From Kangiellaceae bacterium (GTDB lineage: Bacteria; Pseudomonadota; Gammaproteobacteria; Enterobacterales; Kangiellaceae), in assembly GCA_016743995.1 (NCBI GenBank), contig JADGFG010000028.1, positions 1 to 34,145 of the forward strand: a DNA stretch of 34,145 bases, given 5' to 3'. Positions 9,131 to 18,114 of this stretch are shown here, one piece after another. The translations under genes were made by a program, and so were the position numbers. Numbering within the stretch: position 1 is the stretch's first letter; every line of letters begins with the position of its first letter. The notes beneath the pieces were generated by a model that did not search any database, was not told the DNA's origin, and was given only the letters and a program-made list of their open reading frames with translations.

Positions 9131-9883
9131 TTGGCAAAAATAATGGTATTTCAACATGTTCCCTATGAACCGCTGGGTACACTGGATTCATTGATTCGTT
9201 CCCATCGACATCGAATCCGTTATGTGAATTTTGGTCGAAAGCACGATGCCAGACCTGATATTGATGGTTATGACGCATTAATTGTACTGGGTGGACCACA
9301 GAATGTTGGTGAGGAAAAAAAATATCCTCATCTTGATATTGAAAAACAGGTTATTCTTGAAGCAATTAAACGCAATATTCCTGTTTTAGGCATATGTCTG
9401 GGGGCTCAGCTTATTGCTTCTGCGATGGGTGCAAGCGTGCATAAAGCGGAGCATAAGGAAGTTGGCTGGTGTGAATTACAGGCGACAGAAGCGGGGCGGT
9501 CAGATCCATTGATTAGTGCGTTTCAGTCCACAGAAAAAATTTTCCAATGGCATAGTTATACTTTTGAGCTACCAAAAGCTTCGGAATTGCTGGTTCAGGG
9601 AGACCAGATAAAAAATCAGGCGTTCAGGTTTAACGAAAATGTTTATGGGTTTCAATTTCACCTTGAAGCCAGCCTGCCATTGATTCAACGCTGGTTGAAA
9701 TTGCCTTCTCATCAGCCTGAACAGGGGCTTGATGAACACCAGCAAAAAATGGAACAAATCTGGACTGAAACGCTTTATCAGATGGAGCGCTCATTAACTT
9801 TAAGCCGCCAGGTGTTTGGAGCGTTTCTATCACTGGTGCCTACGGTAAGAGAGCAGCATACTTTCTACCATCGTAAGTTTTAG
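9131..9883 (+). CDS. Class I glutamine amidotransferase (GMP synthase-like)
   Basis: About 250 residues from the preferred TTG start; an ATG at 9116 would add five residues. The fold is that of class I glutamine amidotransferases: LIVLGGPQNV near residue 51, the nucleophile elbow GICLGAQLIA with Cys89, and the His-Glu pair in FQFHLEA (His177, Glu179). These enzymes release ammonia from glutamine for a partner or covalently fused synthetase. As a free-standing protein not beside a synthetase gene, it belongs with uncharacterised GMP-synthase-like stand-alone hydrolases, and its acceptor is unknown. It is probably transcribed from 9016-9044. A weak terminator-like hairpin follows at 9896-9935. 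Confidence 0.87.
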   Translation: MAKIMVFQHVPYEPLGTLDSLIRSHRHRIRYVNFGRKHDARPDIDGYDALIVLGGPQNVGEEKKYPHLDIEKQVILEAIKRNIPVLGICLGAQLIASAMGASVHKAEHKEVGWCELQATEAGRSDPLISAFQSTEKIFQWHSYTFELPKASELLVQGDQIKNQAFRFNENVYGFQFHLEASLPLIQRWLKLPSHQPEQGLDEHQQKMEQIWTETLYQMERSLTLSRQVFGAFLSLVPTVREQHTFYHRKF

Positions 9884-9895
9884 AAATACTGAACA

Positions 9896-9935
9896 CCAGA
9901 TTGAAATTGATAGCGTTTAGATTTAACTGGTTTTT
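9896..9935 (+). terminator. Possible imperfect intrinsic terminator
   Basis: CCAG-TT-AAAT (with two single-base bulges, from 9896) can pair with ATTTAACTGG (9921-9930), which is followed directly by five T. Imperfect stem and moderate stability. Confidence 0.33.
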
Positions 9936-9981
9936 ATCTGATTGTATCACCCCTTAAATATTATTATTTTGTTGTTATATT

Positions 9982-10614
9982 ATGTCTGATAATTCTTTGA
10001 TTTTGTCGCAATATTGTTTTCTTTTTGCTCATGGCGCTGGCGCCGATAAAGATTCTGAGTGGATGCTTGCCATGGATAGCAGGCTAAATCTTTGTGGGCT
10101 TGAAGTTAAGCGCTTTAATTTTCCCTATATGAATAAGCGCCTGCAGGATGGCAAGCGCAGACCGCCTGATAGACAACCTGTTTTGTTAGAGTGTCTTGCT
10201 GAACAGTTACAGAAAATTCCTGAGAATAAAAAAATAATTCTTGGCGGAAAATCCATGGGTGGACGTATGGCCAGCCTTTTCGCGGCTCAGAAATCAGTCC
10301 ATTCAGACCTGGTTAGCAGGGTTGCGGCAGTTATCTGTATGGGGTTTCCTTTTCATCCCCCTTCAAAAGTTGAAAAATACAGAGGTGACCACTTGCAAAC
10401 CATGGAGCGACCGACTCTGATCTTGCAAGGGGAACGTGACAACATGGGGAGTCGAAGTGAACTGGCTCAATATCAGTTTTCTCAATCTGTCGCTGTTGAA
10501 TTTATAACCGATGGTGACCACAGTTTTAAGCCGAGAGTTAAATCTGGTCTGAAGCTGGAAGATAATCTGGAGACAGCCACTCAACATATTGTGGAGTTTG
10601 TCTGTCGCTTGTGA
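9982..10614 (+). CDS. Small alpha/beta hydrolase (KANL3/Tex30-like family)
   Basis: 210 residues with no signal peptide. It begins with the typical FLFAHGAGADKDSEWM segment, whose HGAG forms the oxyanion-hole region. The nucleophile elbow is GKSMGGRMAS (Ser91); the acid is probably Asp153 in LQGERDNMG and the base His180 in DGDHSF. The length and HGAGA start match the short bacterial alpha/beta hydrolases related to eukaryotic KANL3/Tex30. Activity is presumably esterase or thioesterase on an unknown small substrate. It lies 98 bases after the amidotransferase gene and 67 before the MFS gene, all co-directional, so partial co-transcription is possible. Confidence 0.85.
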   Translation: MSDNSLILSQYCFLFAHGAGADKDSEWMLAMDSRLNLCGLEVKRFNFPYMNKRLQDGKRRPPDRQPVLLECLAEQLQKIPENKKIILGGKSMGGRMASLFAAQKSVHSDLVSRVAAVICMGFPFHPPSKVEKYRGDHLQTMERPTLILQGERDNMGSRSELAQYQFSQSVAVEFITDGDHSFKPRVKSGLKLEDNLETATQHIVEFVCRL

Positions 10615-10681
10615 GATTTAGCTTGAATTGGAATCTTTCAAGGGTATAGTTCTGCTCTGTTGTTAATTCACAAGGTATTTT

Positions 10682-11965
10682 ATGTCCAAATCATCTGTTG
10701 CCGCTCGTATTCGTGTTGAATTACTCAGTTGGGCCAGTCTTGCATTTATGCTGGCTTTGATTGAAGGCGGAGTGATGGGGGTACTGATTAAGAATGGTTT
10801 TTCAGGGAAAGTGTCTGATTTAACGCTTAATCTTGCTGTTGCCATTGCTACGGGGGCTCCTTATTACTCAAACCTGTTGAGTTTTGTCTGGGTTAAATTG
10901 AGTCATGGTCGACATAAGGCCAGGCTGGTTTCTAACCTGGGAATCATCTGTTGTTTCTGCACTCTGATTATCAGTCAGATCCCAATGACGACACTGGGGC
11001 TGGTAATCTTGTTGCTATTACTGATTACGGCTCGGTTTTGTTGGTCGGGCATTATGACTGTGCGCTCCACAATCTGGCGTGTTAACTACCCTCGATACAT
11101 TCGTGGTCGGGTCACTGCTCGTCTGGCTACATTAACTGCATTCCTCATGTCGTTATCTGCATTTTCTGCTGGCTGGGTGCTGGATTGGCAGTTTTCTGCT
11201 TTTCCCTGGTTGTATGGTAGCTTCGCACTATTTTCTCTGACTGGTGCTTATTATTACCGTAAGCTATCCGTCAGGCATCAGAAAAAATCGCTTCATCGTG
11301 AAAAGTCGGAATCGCAGAGTCTATCTTTTGTACAGGTTTTCAAAGTGTTGGCTGAAAACAAACCCTTTGCCAGATATATGCTTGCAATGTTTATTTTAGG
11401 TACTGGCAACCTGATGTTTATGGCACCATTTATCGTGTTTCTGAATGAGCATACTGAATTAACCAGAACCAGCCAGATCTTATTAACCACTGCGATACCG
11501 CTGGCATTAATTCCTTTTGCGGTAGGCTGGTGGGCTAAACTACTGGATGGTAACCATATTTTCTATTTTCGTGCAGTCCATAGCTGGGGATTTGTACTAG
11601 CACTCGCCACCTATACTCTGGCCCAGGTAACAGATATAACGCTTCTTTATTATATTGGTGCCTGTATATACGGCATTGCAGTATCTGGCGGCGTGATAGG
11701 CTGGAATCTCGGGCATAATGATTTTGTTGGTAAAGCCAGTCCCATGGAATATATGGCTGTTCATGTCACTTTAACCGGTATTCGAGGCGCCATTGCGCCT
11801 ATCGTGGGGATTAGTTTTTATCAATGGCTGGAATCTGTCGCGCCGGGTAATGGTCAATATGCTTTAATACTGCCATTGTGTTTATCGACCACAGGTGGCA
11901 TTTTGTTTGTTTATTTCAATCGTCAGCGTGTTATGGGAAAATTAGTCAATACTCAAACTCCTTGA
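10682..11965 (+). CDS. Major facilitator superfamily transporter
   Basis: 427 residues, almost entirely hydrophobic segments, consistent with 12 TM helices split by a basic cytoplasmic loop (about residues 195-215: SVRHQKKSLHREKSES). The loop after TM4 contains RSTIWRVNYPRYIRGRVTAR, an MFS-like basic stretch. AAGG at about 10672 precedes the ATG by seven bases. The substrate cannot be predicted. Unusually, the last codons (Thr-Gln-Thr-Pro and the TGA stop) lie inside the left arm of a dispersed palindromic repeat (11948-12010), so the repeat supplies the C-terminus and stop of this protein. Confidence 0.85.
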   Translation: MSKSSVAARIRVELLSWASLAFMLALIEGGVMGVLIKNGFSGKVSDLTLNLAVAIATGAPYYSNLLSFVWVKLSHGRHKARLVSNLGIICCFCTLIISQIPMTTLGLVILLLLLITARFCWSGIMTVRSTIWRVNYPRYIRGRVTARLATLTAFLMSLSAFSAGWVLDWQFSAFPWLYGSFALFSLTGAYYYRKLSVRHQKKSLHREKSESQSLSFVQVFKVLAENKPFARYMLAMFILGTGNLMFMAPFIVFLNEHTELTRTSQILLTTAIPLALIPFAVGWWAKLLDGNHIFYFRAVHSWGFVLALATYTLAQVTDITLLYYIGACIYGIAVSGGVIGWNLGHNDFVGKASPMEYMAVHVTLTGIRGAIAPIVGISFYQWLESVAPGNGQYALILPLCLSTTGGILFVYFNRQRVMGKLVNTQTP

Positions 11966-12010
11966 AGATGCAGTACGCATTGTCCAGCATCTTTTAGGAG
12001 TTTGGGGATA
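11948..12010. repeat. Dispersed palindromic repeat, copy A (enlarged form)
   Basis: The left arm (AATACTCAAACTCCTTG, then AAGATGCAG) and the reverse complement of the right arm (TATCCCCAAACTCCT, then AAAAGATGCTG) match over about 25 bases around a short loop. Both arms resemble the left half of the other copies, so this copy looks like two left halves head to head. It overlaps the end of the MFS gene and could fold in mRNA as a 3' stabilising hairpin. Confidence 0.75.
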
Positions 12011-12051
12011 ACCACTGATTTTATATTCATTGATTACAAAAGAGATGAGTC

Positions 12052-13866
12052 ATGATTCATTATACTGTTTGTTTTGATCGAGCTAATGCTCATATTTTTG
12101 AGGTGAAGCTCAACTTAAATTTTGCATTGAAAGCGGGTCAGCAGTTTTATTTACCCAACTGGATTCCCGGAAGTTATATGATTCGGGATTTTGCAAAAAA
12201 TGTTGTTACGATGGATGCTAATAGCAAAGGTCAGGTTGTCAGTCTGGAAAAAACCAGCAAGTCTTGCTGGCAACTGTCAGAAGACGCTGATTGCCTGGAG
12301 ATTAACTATCAGGTGTATGCATGGGATTTGTCTGTTCGCTCAGCTCACCTGGATAATGAACATGGTTTCTTTAACGGTACCAGTCTGTTCATTGCTATCA
12401 AAGGTTATGAGAGTGAAAACCATACCGTTATTATTAATGCCTCAAAAAATGCGGTTGATAAAAACTGGCAACTGGCAACCGCTATGCCGGTTAAAGAAGT
12501 TGATAGTCAGGGGTTCGGTAAATATACCAGCCAGAATTATGATGAGTTAATCGATCACCCTTTTGAAATGGGTCGTCTGGATACGGTGAGTTTTGATGTT
12601 TATGGTGTGCCACATAAAATGGTTTTTACCGAAGCGCCAGCAAGAGTGGACTGGAACCGGATAGCAGAAGATGTCAAAAAAATCTGTGAAGCAGAGGTTC
12701 GGTTTTTTGGTGATGATAAACCACCTTTTGAACAATATGTGTTTATGACATTTGTGCAGAAACAGGGTTTTGGAGGGTTGGAGCACAGAGCCTCTACGGC
12801 GTTACACTGTAGTTATAAGGATTTGCCGCTGATTGGCGAAAATCTTGAGAAAATGGATGAAAACTATCGAATGTTTTTGTCATTGTGTTGTCATGAATAT
12901 TTTCATAACTGGAATATTAAGCGAATTAAACCGGCGCGTTTTATCCCGATGAATATGCAGCAGGAAGTCCATACTGATCTGCTCTGGTTTTTCGAGGGAA
13001 TAACCTCTTATTATGATGAGCTTTTACTTGTCAGAGCGGGGGTCGTAAAGCCAGAGTCTTATCTTGAAATGCTTGCTCAGACGCTGACTAAAACAATGCG
13101 TAGTCAGGGCCGGTTTAAGCAAACAGTGACGGAATCCAGTTTTGATGCCTGGACTAAATTTTACAAACAGGATGAAAATGCGGTTAATGGTATTGTCAGT
13201 TATTATACCAAAGGCGCACTCGTTGCATTTTGCCTTGATTTTGAAATACGCCGTCTGACCAGTCACAAAAAATCGCTGGATGATTTAATGAAAATCATCT
13301 GGAATCAGCATGGAAAAACCAATAAAGGTGTCGGGGAGACGCAGGTTCAACAGTTGACAAAAGAGCTGGTTGGTCAGTCGATGAGTTCGTTTTTTAATAA
13401 AGCACTTTACTCAACAGAAGATCTGGATATTCAATCAATCTTTGAGTTACTTGGTATCGAATATCAGTTATTGCCACAATACCTGAGTAAAGAGAAGGGT
13501 GGTTTTATTAAAGCGCCCAAAGAACGAAAAGAACTCGCTTACCTGGGAGTAACTTCAAAAGCTGATGCGCTTGGTGCAAAAGTTCATTCTGTAACGGAAG
13601 GTTCCTGTTCATCTGAAGCCGGTTTGTCTAATGGTGATATTATTATTGCTATTGATAATGTCAGAATAACGCATTCTGAACTTGAGCAGGTGATTGCAAA
13701 AATTCCGTTAGAGACAGAAATTACGATCAGTTATTTTAGACGAGAACGCTTATACCATTGTCAGTGCCGATTAACAGAAAGTATAGCTAATACCTGTTAT
13801 CTCAGTTTTAAGGATACCGACAAACCGACAGAACTGTTACAACAGTGGTTTAGTGGTGCTGAATAG
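12052..13866 (+). CDS. M61 family metallopeptidase with PDZ domain
   Basis: 604 residues without a signal peptide. The N-terminal beta-rich domain (about 1-170) is followed by the catalytic domain with the zinc motif HEYFH (His281, Glu282, His285) and the third ligand Glu315 in WFFEGITSYY. A PDZ domain occupies about residues 505-590 (LGAKVHSVTEGSCSSEAGL, then NGDIIIAIDN). This is the glycyl aminopeptidase family of Sphingomonas and many gammaproteobacteria, which removes N-terminal Gly or Ala from peptides; the cellular role is poorly defined. ATG 12052 is preceded by a purine-rich GAGATGAG. It is an independent + strand gene between the repeat copy A and xthA. Confidence 0.9.
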   Translation: MIHYTVCFDRANAHIFEVKLNLNFALKAGQQFYLPNWIPGSYMIRDFAKNVVTMDANSKGQVVSLEKTSKSCWQLSEDADCLEINYQVYAWDLSVRSAHLDNEHGFFNGTSLFIAIKGYESENHTVIINASKNAVDKNWQLATAMPVKEVDSQGFGKYTSQNYDELIDHPFEMGRLDTVSFDVYGVPHKMVFTEAPARVDWNRIAEDVKKICEAEVRFFGDDKPPFEQYVFMTFVQKQGFGGLEHRASTALHCSYKDLPLIGENLEKMDENYRMFLSLCCHEYFHNWNIKRIKPARFIPMNMQQEVHTDLLWFFEGITSYYDELLLVRAGVVKPESYLEMLAQTLTKTMRSQGRFKQTVTESSFDAWTKFYKQDENAVNGIVSYYTKGALVAFCLDFEIRRLTSHKKSLDDLMKIIWNQHGKTNKGVGETQVQQLTKELVGQSMSSFFNKALYSTEDLDIQSIFELLGIEYQLLPQYLSKEKGGFIKAPKERKELAYLGVTSKADALGAKVHSVTEGSCSSEAGLSNGDIIIAIDNVRITHSELEQVIAKIPLETEITISYFRRERLYHCQCRLTESIANTCYLSFKDTDKPTELLQQWFSGAE

Positions 13867-13871
13867 TTTGA

Positions 13872-13883
13872 AGAGAGCTCTCT
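13872..13883. repeat. Perfect 12-bp palindrome AGAGAGCTCTCT
   Basis: A self-complementary 12-mer six bases after the M61 stop codon, without a T tract. It could be a protein-binding site or part of a weak 3' hairpin; nothing more can be said. Confidence 0.4.
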
Positions 13884-13972
13884 CTGAGCATGCTGGTATT
13901 TCTGCATTACTGCTTTTTGCAGAGTTGTTTTAGATTTTGTTATCAATTTTAAAGATTACTATAGAGAACTAA

Positions 13973-14782
13973 ATGAAAGTTATCAGTTTTAATATTAATA
14001 GTTTAAGAGCGCGGCCTCATCAGTTAGAGGCCATTGTTGCAGCACATTCGCCCGATGTCATCGCTTTACAGGAAACCAAAGTGAATGATCCGGAGTTTCC
14101 CCATGATATGATTGAGTCGATTGGTTATCATGCTGTTTTTCATGGACAGAAGGGGCATTATGGTGTGGCAACTTTAAGTAAAGAAGCGCCTTTATCTTTT
14201 GAAAAAGGTTTTCCAGGCGATGATGAAGATGCACAGAAACGCGTTGTGATCACCGAGCATAAAGGAAAGACTGAAAATTTCTTTGTTTTTAATGGCTATT
14301 TCCCTCAGGGTGAAAGTCGAGATCATCCTCAGAAATTTCCTGCCAAGGAAAAATTTTACCAGGATTTAAATGACTATTTAACAATAGAGAAACTTAACAA
14401 TAACTGGCTGGTTGTTGGGGATGTTAATATCTCTTTTAAAGACCAGGATATTGGTATCGGAGAACCTAATGCAAAGCGATGGTTACGTACTGGCAAATGC
14501 AGTTTTCTTCCAGAAGAAAGAGAGTGGTTACAGCAAATTGTTGATAAAGGGCTAAACGATACTTTTCGAAAGCTCTATCCTGAAGTTGATGACCGCTTTA
14601 GCTGGTTTGATTATCGAAGCAAAGGTTTTAATGCTGAACCCAGAAGGGGATTGCGGATTGACCTGATTCTTGCTTCTGCTGGTTTATATGAAAAATGTCA
14701 TGATGCGGGTATTGATTATGATATTCGTGGTATGGAAAAACCAAGCGATCATGCGCCAATCTGGGCCTCGTTTAAAATTTAG
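13973..14782 (+). CDS. xthA: Exodeoxyribonuclease III
   Basis: 269 residues against 268 for E. coli XthA. It is a member of the endonuclease/exonuclease/phosphatase fold. Visible catalytic residues: Asn7 in [10 protein letters not shown], Glu34 in ALQETKV, the Asp-x-Asn of VVGDVNIS, and Asp259-His260 in SDHAPIWA. The enzyme cleaves DNA 5' of abasic sites and has 3'-to-5' exonuclease and 3'-phosphatase activity in base excision repair. It acts in the cytoplasm with metal ions. AGAGAA sits just ahead of the ATG. A strong terminator hairpin (14798-14838) follows, suggesting that it is expressed mainly on its own. Confidence 0.96.
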   Translation: MKVISFNINSLRARPHQLEAIVAAHSPDVIALQETKVNDPEFPHDMIESIGYHAVFHGQKGHYGVATLSKEAPLSFEKGFPGDDEDAQKRVVITEHKGKTENFFVFNGYFPQGESRDHPQKFPAKEKFYQDLNDYLTIEKLNNNWLVVGDVNISFKDQDIGIGEPNAKRWLRTGKCSFLPEEREWLQQIVDKGLNDTFRKLYPEVDDRFSWFDYRSKGFNAEPRRGLRIDLILASAGLYEKCHDAGIDYDIRGMEKPSDHAPIWASFKI

Positions 14783-14797
14783 ACTGTTTAAAACCAG

Positions 14798-14838
14798 AAT
14801 ATCCCTTTTTGTCACAATAAAAGCAGGGGATATTTTTT
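14798..14838 (+). terminator. Intrinsic terminator after xthA
   Basis: AATATCCC (14798-14805) pairs with GGGATATT (14827-14834), with additional internal CTTTT/AAAAG pairing, followed by a run of T to 14838. It ends 12 bases before the ybdL start codon. Confidence 0.6.
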
Positions 14839-14850
14839 GCTGAGTACGCT

Positions 14851-16005
14851 ATGAAACGTGAAATATTTGAAAGTAAGTTACCTGATTTGAAAACCAGTAT
14901 TTTTACTGAGATGTCATTATTGGCGAATCAATATGGGGCAATCAATTTATCACAGGGGTTTCCAGAGTTTGATACGCCTGAATTTTTGAAATCATCGATT
15001 GTTAAAGCAATCGGTGACGGAAAAAATCAATATGCACCCTCCGCAGGTATGCCTGACTTACTGGAGCAAATAGGTCTGTTAATTAAACGTCATTATCAGC
15101 TGGCAGTAAACCCAAAAAGTTGTGTGACAGTCACTTCTGGTGCAACTGAAGCGCTTTGGGTTGCCATTCAGACTCTTGTTAGTCGTGGTGATGAGGTTAT
15201 TGTGTTTGACCCAGCTTATGACTCTTATGAGCCCGCAGTTGAACTGGCTGGCGGTCGTTGTGTTCATATTCCCCTGGCTTCACCAGATTACAGAATAGAC
15301 TGGGAGAAGGTTGCTGATTCTATTAGCTCCAGGACAAAAGCAATTATTATTAATTCGCCACATAACCCGACCGGAACTTTGTTGAGTCAGCAGGATTTGA
15401 TTCAACTGACAAAACTGGTGGTAGACAACAAATTGTATTTAATTAGCGATGAAGTGTATGAATATATGACTTTTGACGGGTTACGACATGAAAGTGTTTT
15501 ACGTTACCCTGAGTTATTTGAGCGAACTTTTGTGGTATCCAGTTTTGGTAAAACATTTCACTGTACTGGCTGGAAAATGGGTTATTGTACAGCGCCGGCA
15601 TATTTAACTGAAGAGTTCCGGAAAATTCACCAGTATGTTACTTTTTCCAGCTTTACGCCCGCACAGCTGGGCTTAGCAGATATTCTGGCACAGTTTCCAG
15701 AGCATACCCTGGCATTGAATGATTTTTACCAGGCTAAACGTGATTTCCTGCATACCGCACTGAGTTCATCACGTTTTAAGTTACTTCCTTCGGCTGGAAC
15801 CTATTTTATGCTGGTTGATTACTCCGAAATCTCTGAATTAAATGATGTTGAGTTTTGTCACTGGTTAACGAAGGAAAAAGGCGTAGCAGCTATTCCATTA
15901 AGTCCTTTTTATCAGCATTCTTCTGCGGATAAAATCATCAGGCTCTGTTTTGCGAAAAATAAAGATACGCTAAAGCTGGCAGCGGATAAATTAAGTCTGT
16001 TATAG
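14851..16005 (+). CDS. ybdL: Methionine (glutamine-dependent) aminotransferase, YbdL-like
   Basis: 384 residues, class I/II fold type I PLP enzyme. Strong similarity to E. coli YbdL throughout: INLSQGFPEFDTPEFL near the N-terminus, VTSGATEALW, NSPHNPTGTL, ISDEVYEYM, the Schiff-base lysine Lys234 in SSFGKTFHCTGWKMGY, and GTYFMLVDYS near the C-terminus. YbdL transfers the amino group between methionine or aromatic amino acids and 2-oxo acids, and its relatives use glutamine as donor, producing 2-oxoglutaramate. The next gene, yafV, encodes the omega-amidase that removes that product. The pair therefore makes sense for methionine salvage or 2-oxo-acid recycling. No promoter is obvious in the 68-base gap, which is occupied by the xthA terminator. 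Confidence 0.93.
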   Translation: MKREIFESKLPDLKTSIFTEMSLLANQYGAINLSQGFPEFDTPEFLKSSIVKAIGDGKNQYAPSAGMPDLLEQIGLLIKRHYQLAVNPKSCVTVTSGATEALWVAIQTLVSRGDEVIVFDPAYDSYEPAVELAGGRCVHIPLASPDYRIDWEKVADSISSRTKAIIINSPHNPTGTLLSQQDLIQLTKLVVDNKLYLISDEVYEYMTFDGLRHESVLRYPELFERTFVVSSFGKTFHCTGWKMGYCTAPAYLTEEFRKIHQYVTFSSFTPAQLGLADILAQFPEHTLALNDFYQAKRDFLHTALSSSRFKLLPSAGTYFMLVDYSEISELNDVEFCHWLTKEKGVAAIPLSPFYQHSSADKIIRLCFAKNKDTLKLAADKLSLL

Positions 16006-16091
16006 GTTTGTGTATTCAATCGCCTGATGTGTTTAGCTATCCGGTGTATTTGGTATTTCTGTAAGTTTTATAGATAGATAGAGTGATATGA

Positions 16092-16877
16092 ATGACAAAA
16101 TCAGACAAGTTAAGCATTGCAGCTGTTCAGCTGAATATCGAATGGCTGAATGTTAATAAAAATTTAAAACATCTGGATGATATATTGCTTAATATTAAGC
16201 CGGTTGATTTGTTATTGTTACCCGAAACATTCACTACGGGATTTACTATTGATGTTGAAAGCAGTGCCGAAAAAGAAGATGGTGGTGAGGTACTTTTATG
16301 GTTACGAAAAAAATCAACGGAATTAGACTGTGTTATTGCGGGTTCTGTTTTAGTGAAGCACCAGAATAAAAAAGTTAATCGATTTTTTTGGGTCTGGCCG
16401 GATGGTAGCGTTTGTTTTTATGATAAGCGTCATCTTTTTCGACTTGGCAATGAACAAAAGTATGTTGTTCAGGGAGAAAAACGCGAAATTGTCGAAATAA
16501 ATGGCGTCAGAATTTTACCGTTGGTTTGCTATGATCTACGTTTCCCGGTCTGGTCCAGAAATAAAAATGATTATGATGTTATTGTTAATGTAGCAAACTG
16601 GCCCGGTGTACGAAGAAATGTCTGGGATACTTTGTTGAAAGCCAGAGCAATGGAGAACCAGGCTTATGTGGTTGGTGTTAATCGAGTAGGGCAAGATGGA
16701 AAAGGAGTGCAGCATTCCGGAGGAACAGCGGTTTACGACTTTAATGGAAATACCTTGTCGCAGGCAAAGAATGATGAAGAGTCCATCATTTTTGCCAATC
16801 TTGATATGAATGAATTAAAACAATATAAAGCGCAGTTTCCTGCTTTTCTTGATGCCGACGAGTTCTCTATTTCTTAA
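16092..16877 (+). CDS. yafV: Omega-amidase (YafV/Nit2-like nitrilase-superfamily amidohydrolase)
   Basis: 261 residues; E. coli YafV is about 256. The nitrilase-superfamily triad is complete: Glu45 in LLLPETFTTGF, Lys112 in YDKRHLF and Cys146 in PLVCYDLRFPVWSRN. Known YafV/Nit2 proteins hydrolyse 2-oxoglutaramate and 2-oxosuccinamate to ammonia and 2-oxo acids, pulling glutamine transamination forward. It follows ybdL by 86 bases in the same direction. Two ATGs overlap at 16088 and 16092; only 16092 is in this frame, with GAG at 16081 as weak ribosome site. It converges with the PhnD-like gene, 22 bases away. Confidence 0.93.
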   Translation: MTKSDKLSIAAVQLNIEWLNVNKNLKHLDDILLNIKPVDLLLLPETFTTGFTIDVESSAEKEDGGEVLLWLRKKSTELDCVIAGSVLVKHQNKKVNRFFWVWPDGSVCFYDKRHLFRLGNEQKYVVQGEKREIVEINGVRILPLVCYDLRFPVWSRNKNDYDVIVNVANWPGVRRNVWDTLLKARAMENQAYVVGVNRVGQDGKGVQHSGGTAVYDFNGNTLSQAKNDEESIIFANLDMNELKQYKAQFPAFLDADEFSIS

Positions 16878-16891
16878 AGGCTTAAATGTAA

Positions 16892-16912
16892 GGAAAGCTT
16901 TATTGCTTTTTT
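16892..16912 (+). terminator. Short hairpin with T tract between convergent genes
   Basis: AAAGC-TTTATT-GCTTT with five further bases including T residues just after the yafV stop and overlapping the last codons of the minus-strand gene. Stem is only five pairs, so weak. Confidence 0.3.
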
Positions 16913-17775
16913 CCGGGGTTTACGACTAACCTTTTAAGTGGTTTTAAATAATTGTCTACGCCGCCAGGAAACTCTTCAAAACGTGCTGTTTTTTCCAGAG
17001 CATGGAGTGCTTTTTTGCCATCTGGATTTTTGTTCATCGCTATCAGTATTTGTTTGATTTTCTCTATTGCCAATGGTGAAAAATTTTCACGATGACTGAC
17101 AACATACCTGGGGACTGTAATGGTTTTAAACAGAATGTTTAATTTGTTACGATGTTTTCCTGCCAGTTTTTTAAATTTATTCAAGCTCATGGAGCCCGCA
17201 TCATGTTTGTTGCGAAGTATCCAGAACATGGTGTTTTGATCGCTTTTGGAAAATACATAGTTAATTTTGTTTTTGATTGCCAGACTCTTTTTATTGTATT
17301 TTACAAGATTGTAGCCTTTTTTTTCTAAAGCGGCTTTGGGGAGCAAATATGAAGAAGTTGAGTAATCTTGCTTAAAAACGATAGTTTTATTAATCAGATC
17401 GGTCAGGCTACTTATATTCTTGTCTTTACGCGAGAAAATTATTGAGCGATAGTCAGTCTGATTATTTTTTCGTTGTAGAAGAAATATTTCACTGCTTGAT
17501 TTTGATGCGATATCCAGTGCAATGAATGGGCTGTCAAAATACAGATCGACCGCTCCTTTTTTTAGTGCGCTAATCATCTTACTGGTAGAGTCTAACGATA
17601 ACACTTCAACTTTGTCATATTCTGTATTTTTCAGCTGTTCACTCAGGTAGAGTGCAAGTGGACGAAACTGTTTTTGTACTCTAGTCGGATTATTGCTAAT
17701 TGTTGATATTATGAGTGTCTGAGCAGTAGCACTATGTACAATAAATAACAGTAAAAGAGTAGAAAGATATTTCAT
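16900..17775 (-). CDS. PhnD-like phosphate/phosphite/phosphonate substrate-binding protein (orphan)
   Basis: 291 residues beginning at an ATG at 17775 with AAGGA seven bases upstream. A Sec signal peptide (MKYLSTLLLLFIVHSATA) is followed by a periplasmic type II binding-protein fold. Typical features of the PhnD family are the early statement of 'TRVQKQFRPLALYLSEQL', DLYFDSPFIAL near residue 80, IIFSRKDKNISSLTDL near 112, and KTIVFKQDYSTSS near 130. Classical PhnD feeds an ABC permease, but no permease or ATPase gene is nearby, so this may serve as a ligand-sensing or stand-alone protein. It is the only minus-strand gene in an otherwise + strand stretch, with AT-rich upstream DNA. The ligand is unknown. 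Confidence 0.83.
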   Translation of the reverse strand: MKYLSTLLLLFIVHSATAQTLIISTISNNPTRVQKQFRPLALYLSEQLKNTEYDKVEVLSLDSTSKMISALKKGAVDLYFDSPFIALDIASKSSSEIFLLQRKNNQTDYRSIIFSRKDKNISSLTDLINKTIVFKQDYSTSSYLLPKAALEKKGYNLVKYNKKSLAIKNKINYVFSKSDQNTMFWILRNKHDAGSMSLNKFKKLAGKHRNKLNILFKTITVPRYVVSHRENFSPLAIEKIKQILIAMNKNPDGKKALHALEKTARFEEFPGGVDNYLKPLKRLVVNPGKKQ

Positions 17776-18114
17776 ATGATATTCCTTGCTTGGGATTCCC
17801 TAAAGTGTAGTTGAATGAACGCTTATGTAGATGTTAATCCTCAAATTTTGGAATATTATTTTTTTATATATTTAAATGGAATATAAATAACATTTGGTAT
17901 TACGTTTAAGCTTAAAAATAAAAGTACTAGCACTCAATTAAAAATAACGCGATAAATATAAAAGATAAAGACAATTTCTTTTATTAAAAACCAGGTGGAT
18001 ATTCATAAAATGCTGCTGAAAATTGAATTTATTTTTTTTCTCGCGTACTTGAATTATTGATCACTATCTATCATTCTTAACAAGGCTTCGTAATAAAGAG
18101 AATAAAAGAATTTG
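17776..18114. other. AT-rich divergent intergenic region
   Basis: 339 bases between the divergent PhnD-like and moxR-like genes, very AT-rich. No convincing open frame, repeat copy or terminator was found. It must hold the promoters of both genes, but no pair of -35/-10 hexamers at standard spacing stood out. Confidence 0.6.

Noticed and set aside
12191..12550. 119-codon + strand open frame in another frame of the M61 gene
   Set aside because: The M61 frame is conserved across this stretch; the overlap product has no recognisable features.
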